Part shown: in pieces, positions 34,426-43,229 of the stretch | Layout: every line of letters begins with the position of its first letter | Position numbering within the stretch: position 1 is the first letter of the stretch | Source of the DNA: Oscillospiraceae bacterium | GTDB taxonomy: Bacteria > Bacillota > Clostridia > Oscillospirales > Ruminococcaceae | Length of the DNA: 58,300 bases | Reading direction: 5' to 3' | NCBI GenBank assembly: GCA_022800935.1 | Contig: JAAWRH010000024.1 | Location: 1 to 58,300, forward strand | Program-made: the position numbers and the translations under genes | Notes under the pieces: model-generated | What the model was told of the DNA's origin: nothing | Seen by the model: the letters and a program-made list of their open reading frames with translations, nothing else | Database searches by the model: none

Positions 34426-36129
34426 ATGAATTCATGGAAAGTCCGAGTTTACTCTGTTTTATTGACACTGCTGATATTCCTGACAGGATGCAGCCTGCCG
34501 GGAAGCGACGATAATCTGATACGTTACAACATCTCTGTCAACGTTGACAACCTGGACCCCCAGTACATCTCAACCGCCAACGAAACCCTGCTGATCCTCA
34601 ACTGCTTTGAGGGGCTGATGAAGCTGGACGCCAGCGGGCAGCCCATTGCGGCCCTGGCGGAACGTTATACCCTTTCCGAGGACAAACAGGTATATACCTT
34701 TTACCTGCGGGAGGGGTTGAAATGGTCGGACGGGGAACCCCTGACTGCCGGCGACTTTGTCTTCGCCTTCCGCCGCCTGTTCAATCCCGATTCACCCTCC
34801 CCCAACGCGAGGGACTTCCGAAGCATGGAAAACGCTGATGCCATCCTCTCCGGTCAGCTTGCCGCTTCACGGCTGGGGATACGGGCGCTGGACAGCCGGA
34901 CGCTGGAAATACGCCTGGCGGAGCCGGACTCCTTTTTCCTGGAACTGCTGGCCACCCCGGCGGCGATGCCCTGCCGGGAGGATTTTTTTCTCAGCTGCAA
35001 CGGGCGCTACGGCCTTTCTTTAAAGTTTTTGCTCTTCAACGGCCCTTATGTTATGACTACCTGGAAAAGCGGCCGGTACATAGGACTCCGTCCCAACGAG
35101 GAATACTATGATCCCCTCTCTCTGCCTACGGCGGCAGTCAACCTGTACACAGTCCGCCCCGCCGAGGAAAACGCCCAGCTGCTGCTGGAGGACCGCTGCG
35201 ACGGGGGACCAGTGCTCTTTGAGGACCTGGAAAGCCTGGAAGGCTTCTCCACCATCAGCTTTCAGAACACCGTCCACCTGCTGGTCTTCAACCCGGATAT
35301 GGCCGTCTTCCAGGACAACGACATCCGCCTGGGGATGTGTACCGCCATCAACCGGCAGCTATTTCAGTCTGACATCCCGGACAATCTGGAAATCACCAAC
35401 CTTCTTATCCCTCCCGCCGCCGCTATCCTGGGCCAATCCTACCGCAGCCTTGCCAACCGGGTAACGGGGCTTGTGTACCAGCGGGACGAGGCCAAGGGGC
35501 TGTTTGAAACCGGCCTGAACCGCCTGGAGCTGTCAAAGCTGCCCCGTTCCAGCATGATATGCCTGGAGACCGGCCAGCACCGCTTTCTGGCCGGATATTT
35601 ACAGCGGCAGTGGCAGAAGGACCTGAACCTATACATCAACCTGGAGCCGCTGAGCGAGGAGAAGTTTTACTCCCGCCTGAGCAGGGGGGACTATCAGCTG
35701 GCCATCCTCCCTGTCAGCCTGGACCAGTCCAACCCCAGAACCATGCTGACGCGGATTGCCCAGTATCTGCCTGACACATCCCCAGAGGAGACAGAGGAAG
35801 AGGTGCCGGAGGAGGAAAGAGAAACAGCCAATACAGCCGACACCAACCCAAACGCCTCCTCAGAGGAAGATACACAGCCCCCCCAGCCCTATTCTACCAC
35901 GGAAGCAGATAAAGAGGCATTGGAGCTTTACCTGAGTCTGGCGGGCAGCGGAGGGGCAGCGGAGGCGGCCCAGTGGTTTGCCAAGGCGGAGGAGCTTTTG
36001 CTGCAAAGGGGATATGTAGCACCGCTGTACTTTGAAAGCCACTACTTTTCCGTATCTCCCCACGTGTCGGACATCCATTTTACGCCCTATCCGGGGTGGA
36101 TCTCCTTTCAGGAGGCAAAGAAGAAGTAA
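34426..36129 (+). CDS. OppA-type (family 5) solute-binding lipoprotein, orphan
   Basis: A 567-aa protein with signal peptide and lipobox LTGC, then a bacterial extracellular solute-binding family 5 domain. NVDNLDPQYISTANETLLIL and KWSDGEPLTAGDFVFAF are characteristic. Such proteins bind peptides or nickel for ABC import. An acidic insertion (about residues 450-500, ETEEEVPEEERETANT and more) interrupts the C-terminal lobe. No permease or ATPase gene is adjacent, so it must use components encoded elsewhere or act as a sensor. It has its own promoter and is followed by a hairpin. Confidence 0.85.
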   Translation: MNSWKVRVYSVLLTLLIFLTGCSLPGSDDNLIRYNISVNVDNLDPQYISTANETLLILNCFEGLMKLDASGQPIAALAERYTLSEDKQVYTFYLREGLKWSDGEPLTAGDFVFAFRRLFNPDSPSPNARDFRSMENADAILSGQLAASRLGIRALDSRTLEIRLAEPDSFFLELLATPAAMPCREDFFLSCNGRYGLSLKFLLFNGPYVMTTWKSGRYIGLRPNEEYYDPLSLPTAAVNLYTVRPAEENAQLLLEDRCDGGPVLFEDLESLEGFSTISFQNTVHLLVFNPDMAVFQDNDIRLGMCTAINRQLFQSDIPDNLEITNLLIPPAAAILGQSYRSLANRVTGLVYQRDEAKGLFETGLNRLELSKLPRSSMICLETGQHRFLAGYLQRQWQKDLNLYINLEPLSEEKFYSRLSRGDYQLAILPVSLDQSNPRTMLTRIAQYLPDTSPEETEEEVPEEERETANTADTNPNASSEEDTQPPQPYSTTEADKEALELYLSLAGSGGAAEAAQWFAKAEELLLQRGYVAPLYFESHYFSVSPHVSDIHFTPYPGWISFQEAKKK

Positions 36130-36205
36130 AAATCCTTAACATCATAAGTTCATTTTCCTCTCATATATGGGTATCCCTTAAAAAACTTAATCCATCCATG
36201 TCAAT

Positions 36206-36248
36206 AGGGTCGAAAACCAATCATTTCGAGTTTTTCGACTCTATTTTT
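36206..36248 (+). terminator. Probable terminator after the OppA-like gene
   Basis: AGGGTCGAAAA pairs with TTTTCGACTCT (one G-U), followed by ATTTTTAT. Further TTTCGAC repeats occur nearby. The remaining intergenic sequence is AT-rich with no gene. Confidence 0.55.
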
Positions 36249-36280
36249 ATATATTTCGACCTTTTTAGCGTCTCTCAACC

Positions 36281-36309
36281 TTGCAAACCTAGACCAAAAA
36301 CGCTATACT
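36281..36309 (+). promoter_or_regulatory. Promoter of the DUF4230 pair
   Basis: TTGCAA (36281-36286) and TATACT (36304-36309) with exactly 17 bp between. The leader is about 120 nt long. Confidence 0.75.
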
Positions 36310-36436
36310 AAGGAGGATGGACACATATTTCCGATTGGATGGGTCGCAAAATTTACAAAGCCTATAATGGGCACCCACCTTTGCTCGATAAAGGCTAAGG
36401 TACTGCCGAAATATGTAAAAAGGGAGACAAGAAACC

Positions 36437-37066
36437 ATGAGTATGGAAAAAATCAAAAGGCAAAGGCAAAAGACTCCAAAAAAGAAGGATGGGGGAAAGC
36501 GAATCCTTCTGGCAGCGGTTGGTATCGCTGTCATTGTGCTGGCGGTATTTATCGCTGTTCCTCTCCTATTCAAAGGGAGTAAAGCAGACCGAACCAGCGT
36601 CATCACTGTTTCAACCCTGGAAAAAATCGTCAACACCAGCGAGCTTTCCACCTTTACGGCTGTGTACAACGGCATCGCCAAGGTAATGAATGAGAAGAAG
36701 CCGGAAGAAGTGGATTACTATGTATCCTACGAAGCAACGGTAGAGGCCGGAATCGACCTTGATCAGGTAAACATCACCATGGACGCTGAAACCAAAACTG
36801 TCACTGTAACCATACCGGGGGTCCGCATTACGGATAGCACTGTGGATATCCATACAATGGATTTCATCTTCTACAACGACAAGGCCAACACCTCGTCCGT
36901 AACCCAGGAGGCATATGCGGCCTGTGAAGCGGACGTGGATGAAGAAACCAAGACACATGAGGCGATTTTGGATTTGGCACATCAAAACGCTGTCAACGTC
37001 GTAAAGGCACTGCTGGCTCCTTTTATTGAGCAAGCGGGTTCTGACTACAGCTTAGTGGTTGAGTAA
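36437..37066 (+). CDS. DUF4230 membrane-anchored protein
   Basis: A 209-aa protein with a lysine/arginine-rich N-terminus, one transmembrane helix (about residues 23-45) and an extracellular DUF4230 domain. Typical are STLEKIVNTSELSTFTAVYNGIAKV, VEAGIDLDQVNITMD and VTVTIPGVRITDSTVDI. The function of this family is unknown. It overlaps the next gene's ribosome binding region and is a divergent paralogue of it. The start is preceded by AAAAGGGAGA, and ATG 36443 is an alternative. Confidence 0.8.
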   Translation: MSMEKIKRQRQKTPKKKDGGKRILLAAVGIAVIVLAVFIAVPLLFKGSKADRTSVITVSTLEKIVNTSELSTFTAVYNGIAKVMNEKKPEEVDYYVSYEATVEAGIDLDQVNITMDAETKTVTVTIPGVRITDSTVDIHTMDFIFYNDKANTSSVTQEAYAACEADVDEETKTHEAILDLAHQNAVNVVKALLAPFIEQAGSDYSLVVE

Positions 37067-37079
37067 GGAGGGGAGCATT

Positions 37080-37751
37080 GTGAAAAAAGCATTTATTTTA
37101 TTCCTGACGGTTGTTATACTGGCTGTGTCAACGGGCTGCGCCAAGCAACCTGAACCCATCAACATGGAGCCTGAGCTGACACAGATGAAATCCATCTGCA
37201 AATTATCCGTTATGGACTGCTATTACCACAACGTCGCGAAGTTCAAGGAAGAAAACGCTACAGGAATCCTCTTTTGGCAGAAGGACAAGAGCTTCTGGAT
37301 AGAATACAGCGGCATTGTACGGCTGGGAATCGATGCCTCCCTGGTCAATATGGAGGTAAACGACACCCAGGTGACCATTACCATACCAGAGGCAAAGGTT
37401 CTGGGGTGCAAGGTGGATTCCTCCTCCCTCAACGAGGAATCCTATATTGTAGATAAGGATTCTGCCAAAATCACCGCCGAGGATGAGGTGGCGGCCTTTA
37501 AAGAGGCCCAGGACCAACTGGAGCAGACCGCGGCGAACAACAAGGCACTTCTGGCGGAGGCACAGCAGCAGGTACAGAATCTCCTTGAAAACTATGTGAC
37601 CAATATTGGAAATGTCGTTGGCAAAACATACTCCATCAAGTGGGTTTATATGGATACAGACGGAAATTCTCTTGGCAGCTCCGGAAATACATCCGCGCCG
37701 TCCACACCGGAAAGCTCCGGGGCGGCAGAGAGCTCCTCAACCAGCGGATAA
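37080..37751 (+). CDS. DUF4230 lipoprotein, paralogue of the preceding gene
   Basis: A 223-aa lipoprotein (lipobox VSTGC) with a DUF4230 domain: WIEYSGIVRLGIDASLVNME and VTITIPEAKVLGCKVDS align with the preceding protein. A charged helical segment and a Ser/Gly-rich tail follow. The start is GTG 37080 behind AAGGAGG at ten bases; the TTG at 37059 overlapping the previous gene has no site. The two proteins may act together at the membrane surface, one anchored by a helix and one by lipid. Function is unknown. Confidence 0.8.
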   Translation: MKKAFILFLTVVILAVSTGCAKQPEPINMEPELTQMKSICKLSVMDCYYHNVAKFKEENATGILFWQKDKSFWIEYSGIVRLGIDASLVNMEVNDTQVTITIPEAKVLGCKVDSSSLNEESYIVDKDSAKITAEDEVAAFKEAQDQLEQTAANNKALLAEAQQQVQNLLENYVTNIGNVVGKTYSIKWVYMDTDGNSLGSSGNTSAPSTPESSGAAESSSTSG

Positions 37752-37781
37752 AGGACAACATATCAAAAACGCAGCCAAAAA

Positions 37782-37827
37782 ACGGGCCTGAAAAGCGGTT
37801 CTCCAGCTTTCCAGGCCCGTCTTTTTT
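37782..37827. terminator. Bidirectional terminator between DUF4230 genes and rplQ
   Basis: ACGGGCCTG/CAGGCCCGT stem with inner AAAGC/GCTTT pairing. A T run follows on the plus strand and an A run on the left gives a T run on the minus strand. It ends the long ribosomal operon from one side and the DUF4230 unit from the other. Confidence 0.9.
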
Positions 37828-37842
37828 ATCTATGGGAAAAAA

Positions 37843-38184
37843 TTACACAAGCTCGATAATCGCCATCTCAGCGGCGTCGCCCCGGCGCGGTCCGATGCGG
37901 ACAATGCGGGTGTAACCGCCGTTGGTATCCTTGTATTTCGGCGAAATTTCGTCAAATACCTTTTTGGCAACCGTTTCCTTTGTCACAAAGGAATAAACCT
38001 GCCGCTTGGCGTGCAGTGTATCATCTTTGCCGATGGTGATCATTTTCTCGGTCATCGAACGGACTTCCTTGGCCCGTGTCACAGTGGTCTCGATTTTGCC
38101 GGTCTCCAGCAGATATGTGACCATAGCGCGGAGCATCGCTTTTCTATGGTCGGAGGATCTGCCCAGCTTTCTTGTACCTGGCAT
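37843..38184 (-). CDS. rplQ: 50S ribosomal protein L17
   Basis: A 113-aa large-subunit protein, the usual short bacterial form. It starts [20 protein letters not shown], the conserved L17 N-terminus, and ends [24 protein letters not shown] lies nine bases before ATG. It is the last gene of the alpha operon, 26 nt after rpoA, and is followed by a shared bidirectional terminator. The ECF transporter genes (ecfA/ecfT) that often follow rplQ in Firmicutes are absent here. Confidence 0.98.
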   Translation of the reverse strand: MPGTRKLGRSSDHRKAMLRAMVTYLLETGKIETTVTRAKEVRSMTEKMITIGKDDTLHAKRQVYSFVTKETVAKKVFDEISPKYKDTNGGYTRIVRIGPRRGDAAEMAIIELV

Positions 38185-38210
38185 CGAAATTCACTCCTTT
38201 ACCATGGTTT

Positions 38211-39179
38211 TTATTGTTCGTCTTCGTCATTGAGCTGGAATCCAAGGCTCACCAGTTTGGAAATTACTTCCTCCAGGGACTTGGTGCCCAGATTGCGCAC
38301 CTTCATCATTTCGCTCTTGGATTTGCTGATCAATTCTTTGACGGTGTTGATCCCAGCGCGTTTCAGGCAGTTGGAGGAGCGAACAGACAAGTCAAGCTCA
38401 TCAATGGTCATCTCCAGGATAGAATCCTTACCGCTGTCTTCCTTCTCTACGATAGGCTCGGTGCTGTAAACCTCGGATGAGAGGTCCATAAACTTCACGA
38501 GATGGTCGTTGAGGACCTTGGCTCCCAGTGAGACAGCCTCGTCGGCGGCGATGGTGCCGTCTGTCCAAACTTCAAGAATCAACTTGTCATAGTCTGTTTT
38601 CTGTTCGACACGCTGGTTTTCCACAGCATAATGAACCTTCAGAACAGGTGTATAGATGCTGTCCATGGGAATCACGCCTATCACGTTCTGATCCCGGTCC
38701 AGCAGCTTGTTCTGTTCCGCAGGAACATAGCCTTTGCCTCTCCCCAGCGTCATCTCCATATGCAGCTCCGCGCCGGTTCCCAATGTGGCGATGTGCATAT
38801 CCGGATTGAGTATCTCCACGTCCGAATCGGGGATGATGGAGCCCGCCGTCACCACGCACTCGCCCTTGGCCTCAATGCGTATCTTTTTCGGCGCGTCACA
38901 GTATAGCTTTGCCCGCAGCCCCTTCAGGTTAAGGACGATTTCGGTCACATCTTCCTTAATCCCCGGAATGGTTGAAAACTCATGCTGTACCCCATCAATC
39001 TTTACAGATGTGACGGCAACGCCAGGAAGCGAGGAGAGCAGCACGCGCCGCAGACTGTTGCCGATGGTCATCCCAAAGCCCCTGTCAAGGGGTTCAAAGA
39101 TAAAGCGGCCATATGATCCGTCCGGCGCGATCTCGGCTATCTCGATCTCAGGACTTTTCGTCTTTTTGAACTCGTTCAC
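38211..39179 (-). CDS. rpoA: RNA polymerase alpha subunit
   Basis: A 322-aa subunit. The N-terminal assembly domain ([26 protein letters not shown]) forms the dimer on which beta and beta' assemble. The C-terminal domain ([19 protein letters not shown] and later [11 protein letters not shown]) contacts UP elements and activators. The start is GTG (39179) with AAGGAGG seven bases upstream. It sits between rpsD and rplQ as in most bacteria. Length is normal. Confidence 0.98.
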   Translation of the reverse strand: MNEFKKTKSPEIEIAEIAPDGSYGRFIFEPLDRGFGMTIGNSLRRVLLSSLPGVAVTSVKIDGVQHEFSTIPGIKEDVTEIVLNLKGLRAKLYCDAPKKIRIEAKGECVVTAGSIIPDSDVEILNPDMHIATLGTGAELHMEMTLGRGKGYVPAEQNKLLDRDQNVIGVIPMDSIYTPVLKVHYAVENQRVEQKTDYDKLILEVWTDGTIAADEAVSLGAKVLNDHLVKFMDLSSEVYSTEPIVEKEDSGKDSILEMTIDELDLSVRSSNCLKRAGINTVKELISKSKSEMMKVRNLGTKSLEEVISKLVSLGFQLNDEDEQ

Positions 39180-39255
39180 AAGTAACCCTCCTTATGCGGC
39201 GGGCGTCAGACGCCCGGCCAGTATATCCGCATTCCCTTGCCGGCTGCTATCCACA

Positions 39256-39849
39256 TTATTTGGAGTACAACTCCACGATGAGGTGTTCCTGAACGTCATA
39301 GTCAATATCATCTCTCGCCGGCATGGCAATAACCTTACCGGTGAAATGCTCCACATCCCGTTCCAGCCATTTGGGAACGACTGCCACTGCGTTGGCTTCC
39401 GCCAGTGCCTTAAACTTGGCAGAGCTGCGGCTGCCCTCTTTGACGGCAATGACCATTCCCGGCTTTACCAGGTAGGAAGGAATGTTTACCTTCTGTCCGT
39501 TTATGGTGAAGTGCCCATGGTTGATCAGCTGCTTGGCTTCCCGGCGGGTACTGGCGTAGCCCAGGCGGAACACCACATTGTCCAAACGCCTCTCCAGGAA
39601 CTGGAGCAGGTTTTCACCGGTGATGCCGCTGGCCTTGGCCGCCATCTCATAGTAGTGGAAGAAGGGCTTCTCCAGCACGCCGTAGATAAATTTAACCTTC
39701 TGCTTCTCGTTGAGCTGCACGCCGTACTCACTCTGCTTGCGGCGCTTCTGCTTCATATTGCGGGTTGTTTCCTTCATGACGCCCAGGACGGCGGGGGACA
39801 GCCCAAGGGTCTTGCAGGTTTTCAGTACAGGTTCTCTGTTTTTAGCCAT
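39256..39849 (-). CDS. rpsD: 30S ribosomal protein S4
   Basis: A 197-aa primary 16S-binding protein that nucleates the 5' body of the small subunit. The S4 RNA-binding domain is seen in RLDNVVFRLGYASTRREAKQLI. The N-terminus lacks the four-cysteine zinc ribbon found in some S4 variants, so it is the zinc-free form. It is encoded inside the alpha operon between rpsK and rpoA, which is not true of all Firmicutes (Bacillus moved it elsewhere). Confidence 0.98.
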   Translation of the reverse strand: MAKNREPVLKTCKTLGLSPAVLGVMKETTRNMKQKRRKQSEYGVQLNEKQKVKFIYGVLEKPFFHYYEMAAKASGITGENLLQFLERRLDNVVFRLGYASTRREAKQLINHGHFTINGQKVNIPSYLVKPGMVIAVKEGSRSSAKFKALAEANAVAVVPKWLERDVEHFTGKVIAMPARDDIDYDVQEHLIVELYSK

Positions 39850-39876
39850 CTCGCTTTTACCTCCTTTTCGTATCGG

Positions 39877-40287
39877 TTATACGCGGCGTCTCTTAGGCGG
39901 ACGGCAGCCGTTGTGGGGGATAGGGGTAACGTCCTTAATCATTGTTACCTCCAGGCCGGCGCCCTGCAAAGCGCGGATTGCCGCTTCACGTCCGGAACCG
40001 GGTCCCTTTACATAAACCTCCACGGTCTTCAGGCCATGCTCCATGGCGGCCTTGGCCGCGGTTTCAGCGGCTGTCTGGGCTGCGTAAGGGGTGGATTTTC
40101 TCGAACCTCTGAATCCAAGGCCGCCTGCGCTGGCCCAGGAGAGGGCGTTGCCCTGGGTATCGGTAATGGTGACAATCGTGTTGTTAAAGGTGGACTGAAT
40201 ATGGGCTGCGCCGCGCTCAACATTTTTGCGTTCGCGTCTTCTCACGCGTACCGCGGCTCCCTTTTTCCCATTTGAAGCTTTAGCCAT
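39877..40287 (-). CDS. rpsK: 30S ribosomal protein S11
   Basis: A 136-aa platform protein that helps form the mRNA exit channel. The core [30 protein letters not shown] and the C-terminal [13 protein letters not shown] are conserved. The first 20 residues are basic and variable. The gene lies 20 nt after rpsM and 27 nt before rpsD, within one transcript. Confidence 0.98.
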   Translation of the reverse strand: MAKASNGKKGAAVRVRRRERKNVERGAAHIQSTFNNTIVTITDTQGNALSWASAGGLGFRGSRKSTPYAAQTAAETAAKAAMEHGLKTVEVYVKGPGSGREAAIRALQGAGLEVTMIKDVTPIPHNGCRPPKRRRV

Positions 40288-40307
40288 TCTTCTGTTCCCT
40301 CCTTGCC

Positions 40308-40676
40308 TTATTTCTTCTTGTTGGCAATGGTCTTCTTAGGTCCCTTGCGGGTACGGGCGTTGGTCTTGGTGCGCTGTCCGCGTACCGGCAGGCCCTTCCT
40401 GTGGCGAACGCCCCGGTAGCACTGGATTTCCACCAGCCGCTTGATGTTCAGGGCAGTCTCCCGGCGGAGATCGCCTTCCACAATCAGGTGTTTTTCAATG
40501 TGTTCGCGCAGTTTGGCCGCCTCTTCCTCGGTCAGGTCCTTGACACGGGTGTCCGGATTGATGCCGGTCACCTTCAGGATATCGTTGGCCGTCTTGCGGC
40601 CCACGCCGAAAATATAGGTCAGGCCAATCTCCACCCTTTTTTCTCTGGGCAGGTCAACACCAGCTATACGAGCCAT
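40308..40676 (-). CDS. rpsM: 30S ribosomal protein S13
   Basis: A 122-aa head protein that makes the bridge to the 50S subunit and contacts P-site t[23 protein letters not shown], the helix-hairpin-helix region [11 protein letters not shown], and the basic tail [18 protein letters not shown] are canonical. It is preceded by rpmJ at a short distance (33 nt) and followed by rpsK. Confidence 0.98.
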   Translation of the reverse strand: MARIAGVDLPREKRVEIGLTYIFGVGRKTANDILKVTGINPDTRVKDLTEEEAAKLREHIEKHLIVEGDLRRETALNIKRLVEIQCYRGVRHRKGLPVRGQRTKTNARTRKGPKKTIANKKK

Positions 40677-40709
40677 ACTTCTTTTGCACCTCCATTTTTC
40701 AATCGTCCA

Positions 40710-40823
40710 TCAGCCTTGGCGCTGTTTGTGCTTAGGGTTCGTACAGATTACCATAACGCGCCCCTTGCGCCGGATGATCTTGCATTTTTCGCAGATGGGC
40801 TTTACGGAAGGTCTTACTTTCAT
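40710..40823 (-). CDS. rpmJ: 50S ribosomal protein L36
   Basis: A 37-codon gene encoding the smallest ribosomal protein. Translation gives [19 protein letters not shown], then a [18 protein letters not shown] tail. The C-x2-C and C-x4-H ligands are intact, so it is the zinc-binding type. AGGAGG lies nine bases before ATG and the stop is TGA. Position between infA and rpsM is standard. Confidence 0.98.
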   Translation of the reverse strand: MKVRPSVKPICEKCKIIRRKGRVMVICTNPKHKQRQG

Positions 40824-40953
40824 TTGAAATTACCTCCTTGGCGGCAATTGCGCCGTCTTTCTTCGCACATCGTATTGGTTTATTGATGCGGATTGGTTTG
40901 GATGCCGTTATAGTTTATGGGATGGAACGCCTTGCCGGACGGCTGTCCTGTCC

Positions 40954-41172
40954 TTATTTGGACCGCCAGGTAATGCGCCCTTTTGTCAGGTCATAGGGGG
41001 ACATTTCCACCGTCACCTTATCGCCGGGCAGGATGCGGATGAAATTCATCCTCAGCTTTCCGGAAATATGGGCCAGTATCTTGTGCCCGTTGGGCAGCTC
41101 CACTGTAAAGGTGGCGTTGGGGAGGGCTTCCAGGACGGTGCCCTCAATCTCGATCACGTCGTCTTTCGCCAA
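40954..41172 (-). CDS. infA: Translation initiation factor IF-1
   Basis: A 72-aa OB-fold protein that blocks the ribosomal A site during initiation. The sequence [20 protein letters not shown] to [11 protein letters not shown] is canonical. The start codon is TTG (41172) with GAGGAGG seven bases upstream, unusual for such an essential factor. Just upstream of this site lies the MITE-like element 41205-41307, so read-through transcription from map must cross it, or the element supplies a local promoter. Confidence 0.97.
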   Translation of the reverse strand: MAKDDVIEIEGTVLEALPNATFTVELPNGHKILAHISGKLRMNFIRILPGDKVTVEMSPYDLTKGRITWRSK

Positions 41173-41204
41173 GCAAATACCTCCTCTATACGCGTCGGCT
41201 GTTA

Positions 41205-41307
41205 GGAACTGTTTAGAAATTAGAAAGAAATTTTATAGATTTATTTCTAATTGGGAAATATTGCGGTTTTTCAAAAATGATTTTAAAAATCATTTTTGAA
41301 CAGTTCC
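41205..41307. mobile_element. MITE-like element inserted between infA and the KOW-domain gene
   Basis: 103 bp of AT-rich DNA bounded by perfect 9-bp terminal inverted repeats GGAACTGTT/AACAGTTCC (imperfect similarity extends to about 17 bp) and flanked by direct TTA copies (41202-41204 and 41308-41310), the probable target duplication. An internal 31-bp palindrome (15-bp arms around one base) fills 41270-41300. No ORF for a transposase. Confidence 0.75.
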
Positions 41308-41633
41308 TTATCCTCTGCCGGTTCCCGGCGGTGTTGTTCCGGTTGATACAGGCTGGAAAGGGATTGGCGCAGCCGGCGGTCAGTGGCGTACTGCTCCGGC
41401 TTCAGGGCCGCTCCCACCGTGCGCAGATGCCTGGCACGCTTGCGCTTGGGGTTGGCCAGCTTCCGCCTTCTGCCGTCCGCCGTCAGGACAAAGCCCTCCT
41501 CCACAGACCGCTCCAGCACCACCATCAGGCGTCCCGCGTCCCTGCCCGCCAGGGACAGCACCACCTGTCCCGCCTGGGGCGTTTGGATTCGCGGCCTTCC
41601 GGCGCTTTTCATCCCTGCCGTACCCAGCCTCAT
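41283..41633 (-). CDS. KOW-domain RNA-binding protein (ribosomal L14e-like)
   Basis: A 116-aa basic protein. Residues 20-80 form a KOW-type SH3 barrel (QVVLSLAGRDAGRLMVVLER, LTADGRRRKLANPKRKRARH) like the small KOW proteins often found between map and infA in Clostridia, thought to bind RNA or ribosomes. The start overlaps the map stop as ATGA, so translation is coupled. The last eight codons (KELFKNDF) and the stop lie inside the MITE, so the original C-terminus has been replaced. Confidence 0.85.
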   Translation of the reverse strand: MRLGTAGMKSAGRPRIQTPQAGQVVLSLAGRDAGRLMVVLERSVEEGFVLTADGRRRKLANPKRKRARHLRTVGAALKPEQYATDRRLRQSLSSLYQPEQHRREPAEDKELFKNDF

Positions 41634-42436
41634 TTCCGCGCCCCTTCCCTGTCGTACAGGATAGGGGTCTGGGAAATCTCCTCCCCTTCCAGGGGATCGG
41701 TTAAAATCACCGGGCCGTGCTCCGTAATGGCAATGGTGTTCTCAAAGTGGGCGGACAGCGCTCCGCTGGAGGTCACTACCGTCCATTTGTCGCCCAGTAC
41801 CCGGACGTCGGTCCCCTTGGCGTTGATCATCGGCTCTATGGCGATAACCATGCCCGGAGTCAGCCGCACGCCCCGGCCCGCTTTCCCAAAGTTGGGGACC
41901 TCCGGGGATTCGTGCATATCCCGGCCCACGCCGTGTCCCACATACTTGCGCACCACGGCAAAGCCGTTTTGCTCCACATAGCTCTGTACGGCAAAGCCGA
42001 TATCGCCGATGCGCGCGCCGGACTGGGCCGCCGCGATGCCCCGGTAGAGGCTTTCGCGGGTGACGTCCAGCAGCTTCTGCGCCTCCGGGGAGATTTTCCC
42101 CACCGCAAAGGTGTAGGCGTTGTCCCCGTGGAAGCCCTTGTAAAGGGCACCGACGTCTATGCTGACAATGTCCCCCTCCCGGAGCTTCCGGGGGCCGGGG
42201 ATGCCGTGGATCACTTCGTTGTTGACAGAGATGCAGGCAGTGCCGGGAAACCCGCCGTATCCCAGAAAGGACGGAGTCGCGCCCTTGGAGCGGATGAAGT
42301 CATACAGAATCCGGTCCAGCTCCTTGGTCGTCATGCCGGCGCGGATATGCTGCCCCGCCGTCCGGAGGGCCTGGGCGGAAATCCGTCCCGCCTCCCGCAT
42401 GGCCAGCAGCTCCTTGCGCGTTTTCAGAGTAATCAT
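41630..42436 (-). CDS. map: Methionine aminopeptidase type I
   Basis: A 268-aa cytosolic enzyme that removes the initiator methionine from new proteins. The dinuclear metal ligands are present in order: Asp in SIDVGALYKGFHGD, a second Asp in that segment, His in GHGVGRDMHE, and Glu in MVIAIEPM and the later TEHGPVI. It lies between adk and the KOW gene, overlapping the latter by four bases. GAGGA is 11 bases before ATG. Slightly longer than the Bacillus enzyme (248 aa). Confidence 0.97.
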   Translation of the reverse strand: MITLKTRKELLAMREAGRISAQALRTAGQHIRAGMTTKELDRILYDFIRSKGATPSFLGYGGFPGTACISVNNEVIHGIPGPRKLREGDIVSIDVGALYKGFHGDNAYTFAVGKISPEAQKLLDVTRESLYRGIAAAQSGARIGDIGFAVQSYVEQNGFAVVRKYVGHGVGRDMHESPEVPNFGKAGRGVRLTPGMVIAIEPMINAKGTDVRVLGDKWTVVTSSGALSAHFENTIAITEHGPVILTDPLEGEEISQTPILYDREGARK

Positions 42437-42443
42437 GATGTTA

Positions 42444-43094
42444 TCATTCCTCGCTAATGCCTCCCGCCTCCAGTGCTTTCAGGACCAGGGCGGAGGTGTC
42501 CTCCACCTGCTCCTGCCCCTCCACCCGGTACAGCTTACCTCTGGCGGCGTAGAACGCCTTGACCGGTTCGGTCTGTCTGTGGTAAACGTCCAGCCGGTCC
42601 TGCACGGTGGCGGGCTCGTCGTCCCTGCGGATGATCAGCGCCCTGCCGCAGGCGTCGCAGACGCCCTCCTGCTTGGGGGGCTTAAAGTCCAGGTGATAGG
42701 ATGCCCCGCAGCCCTCGCAGACTCTCCGCCCGGAAAGGCGGCGCTTGATGGTCTCGTCCGGAACCTCCAGGTCGATCACCTTGTCAATCTCCACGCCCAT
42801 GGCTTCCAGCGCCTCGGCCTGCGCCACTGTGCGGGGAAAGCCGTCGAGAATATAGCCCTTTGCGCAGTCGTCCTTGGCAATGCGGTCCTTGACCACGCCG
42901 ATGACCACGTCATCCGGCACCAGGCGGCCGCTGTCCATATCGGCCTTGGCCCGCAGGCCCAGGGGGGAACCGTTTTTTACCGCTTCCCGCAGGCAGTTGC
43001 CGGTGCTGATCGTCGGGATGTTCAGGTGTTTGCAGATAACCTCAGCTTGGGTGCCCTTTCCGGCGCCCGGCGCTCCCAAAAGGATGATTTTCAT
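42444..43094 (-). CDS. adk: Adenylate kinase (zinc-lid type)
   Basis: A 216-aa kinase that interconverts ATP plus AMP and two ADP. P-loop GAPGAGKGTQ, DGFPRT motif and the lid arginine pattern are present. The lid has two C-x2-C pairs (CEGCGASYH and CDACGRAL), the structural zinc form common in Gram-positives. The gene ends seven bases before map and lies 135 nt after secY; that gap carries short CAGGTAAACC-like repeats but no gene. Confidence 0.98.
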   Translation of the reverse strand: MKIILLGAPGAGKGTQAEVICKHLNIPTISTGNCLREAVKNGSPLGLRAKADMDSGRLVPDDVVIGVVKDRIAKDDCAKGYILDGFPRTVAQAEALEAMGVEIDKVIDLEVPDETIKRRLSGRRVCEGCGASYHLDFKPPKQEGVCDACGRALIIRRDDEPATVQDRLDVYHRQTEPVKAFYAARGKLYRVEGQEQVEDTSALVLKALEAGGISEE

Positions 43095-43229
43095 AAGGGT
43101 GCTTCCTTCCTTTCCGACGTATCGTCTTGCTTTCAGGCATACAGGGATTCGGGGGATTGCGTTTCGGTTTCTGTCAAGGTCTGGAGTCTACAGGTAAACC
43201 TGGCAGACCTGGTAAACCCGGTCAAAGCG

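Noticed and set aside
43180-43225. CAGGTAAACC/ACCTGGTAAACC-like repeats between secY and adk
   Set aside because: Short and irregular with no spacer pattern; could be chance or a weak hairpin, and no function can be supported.
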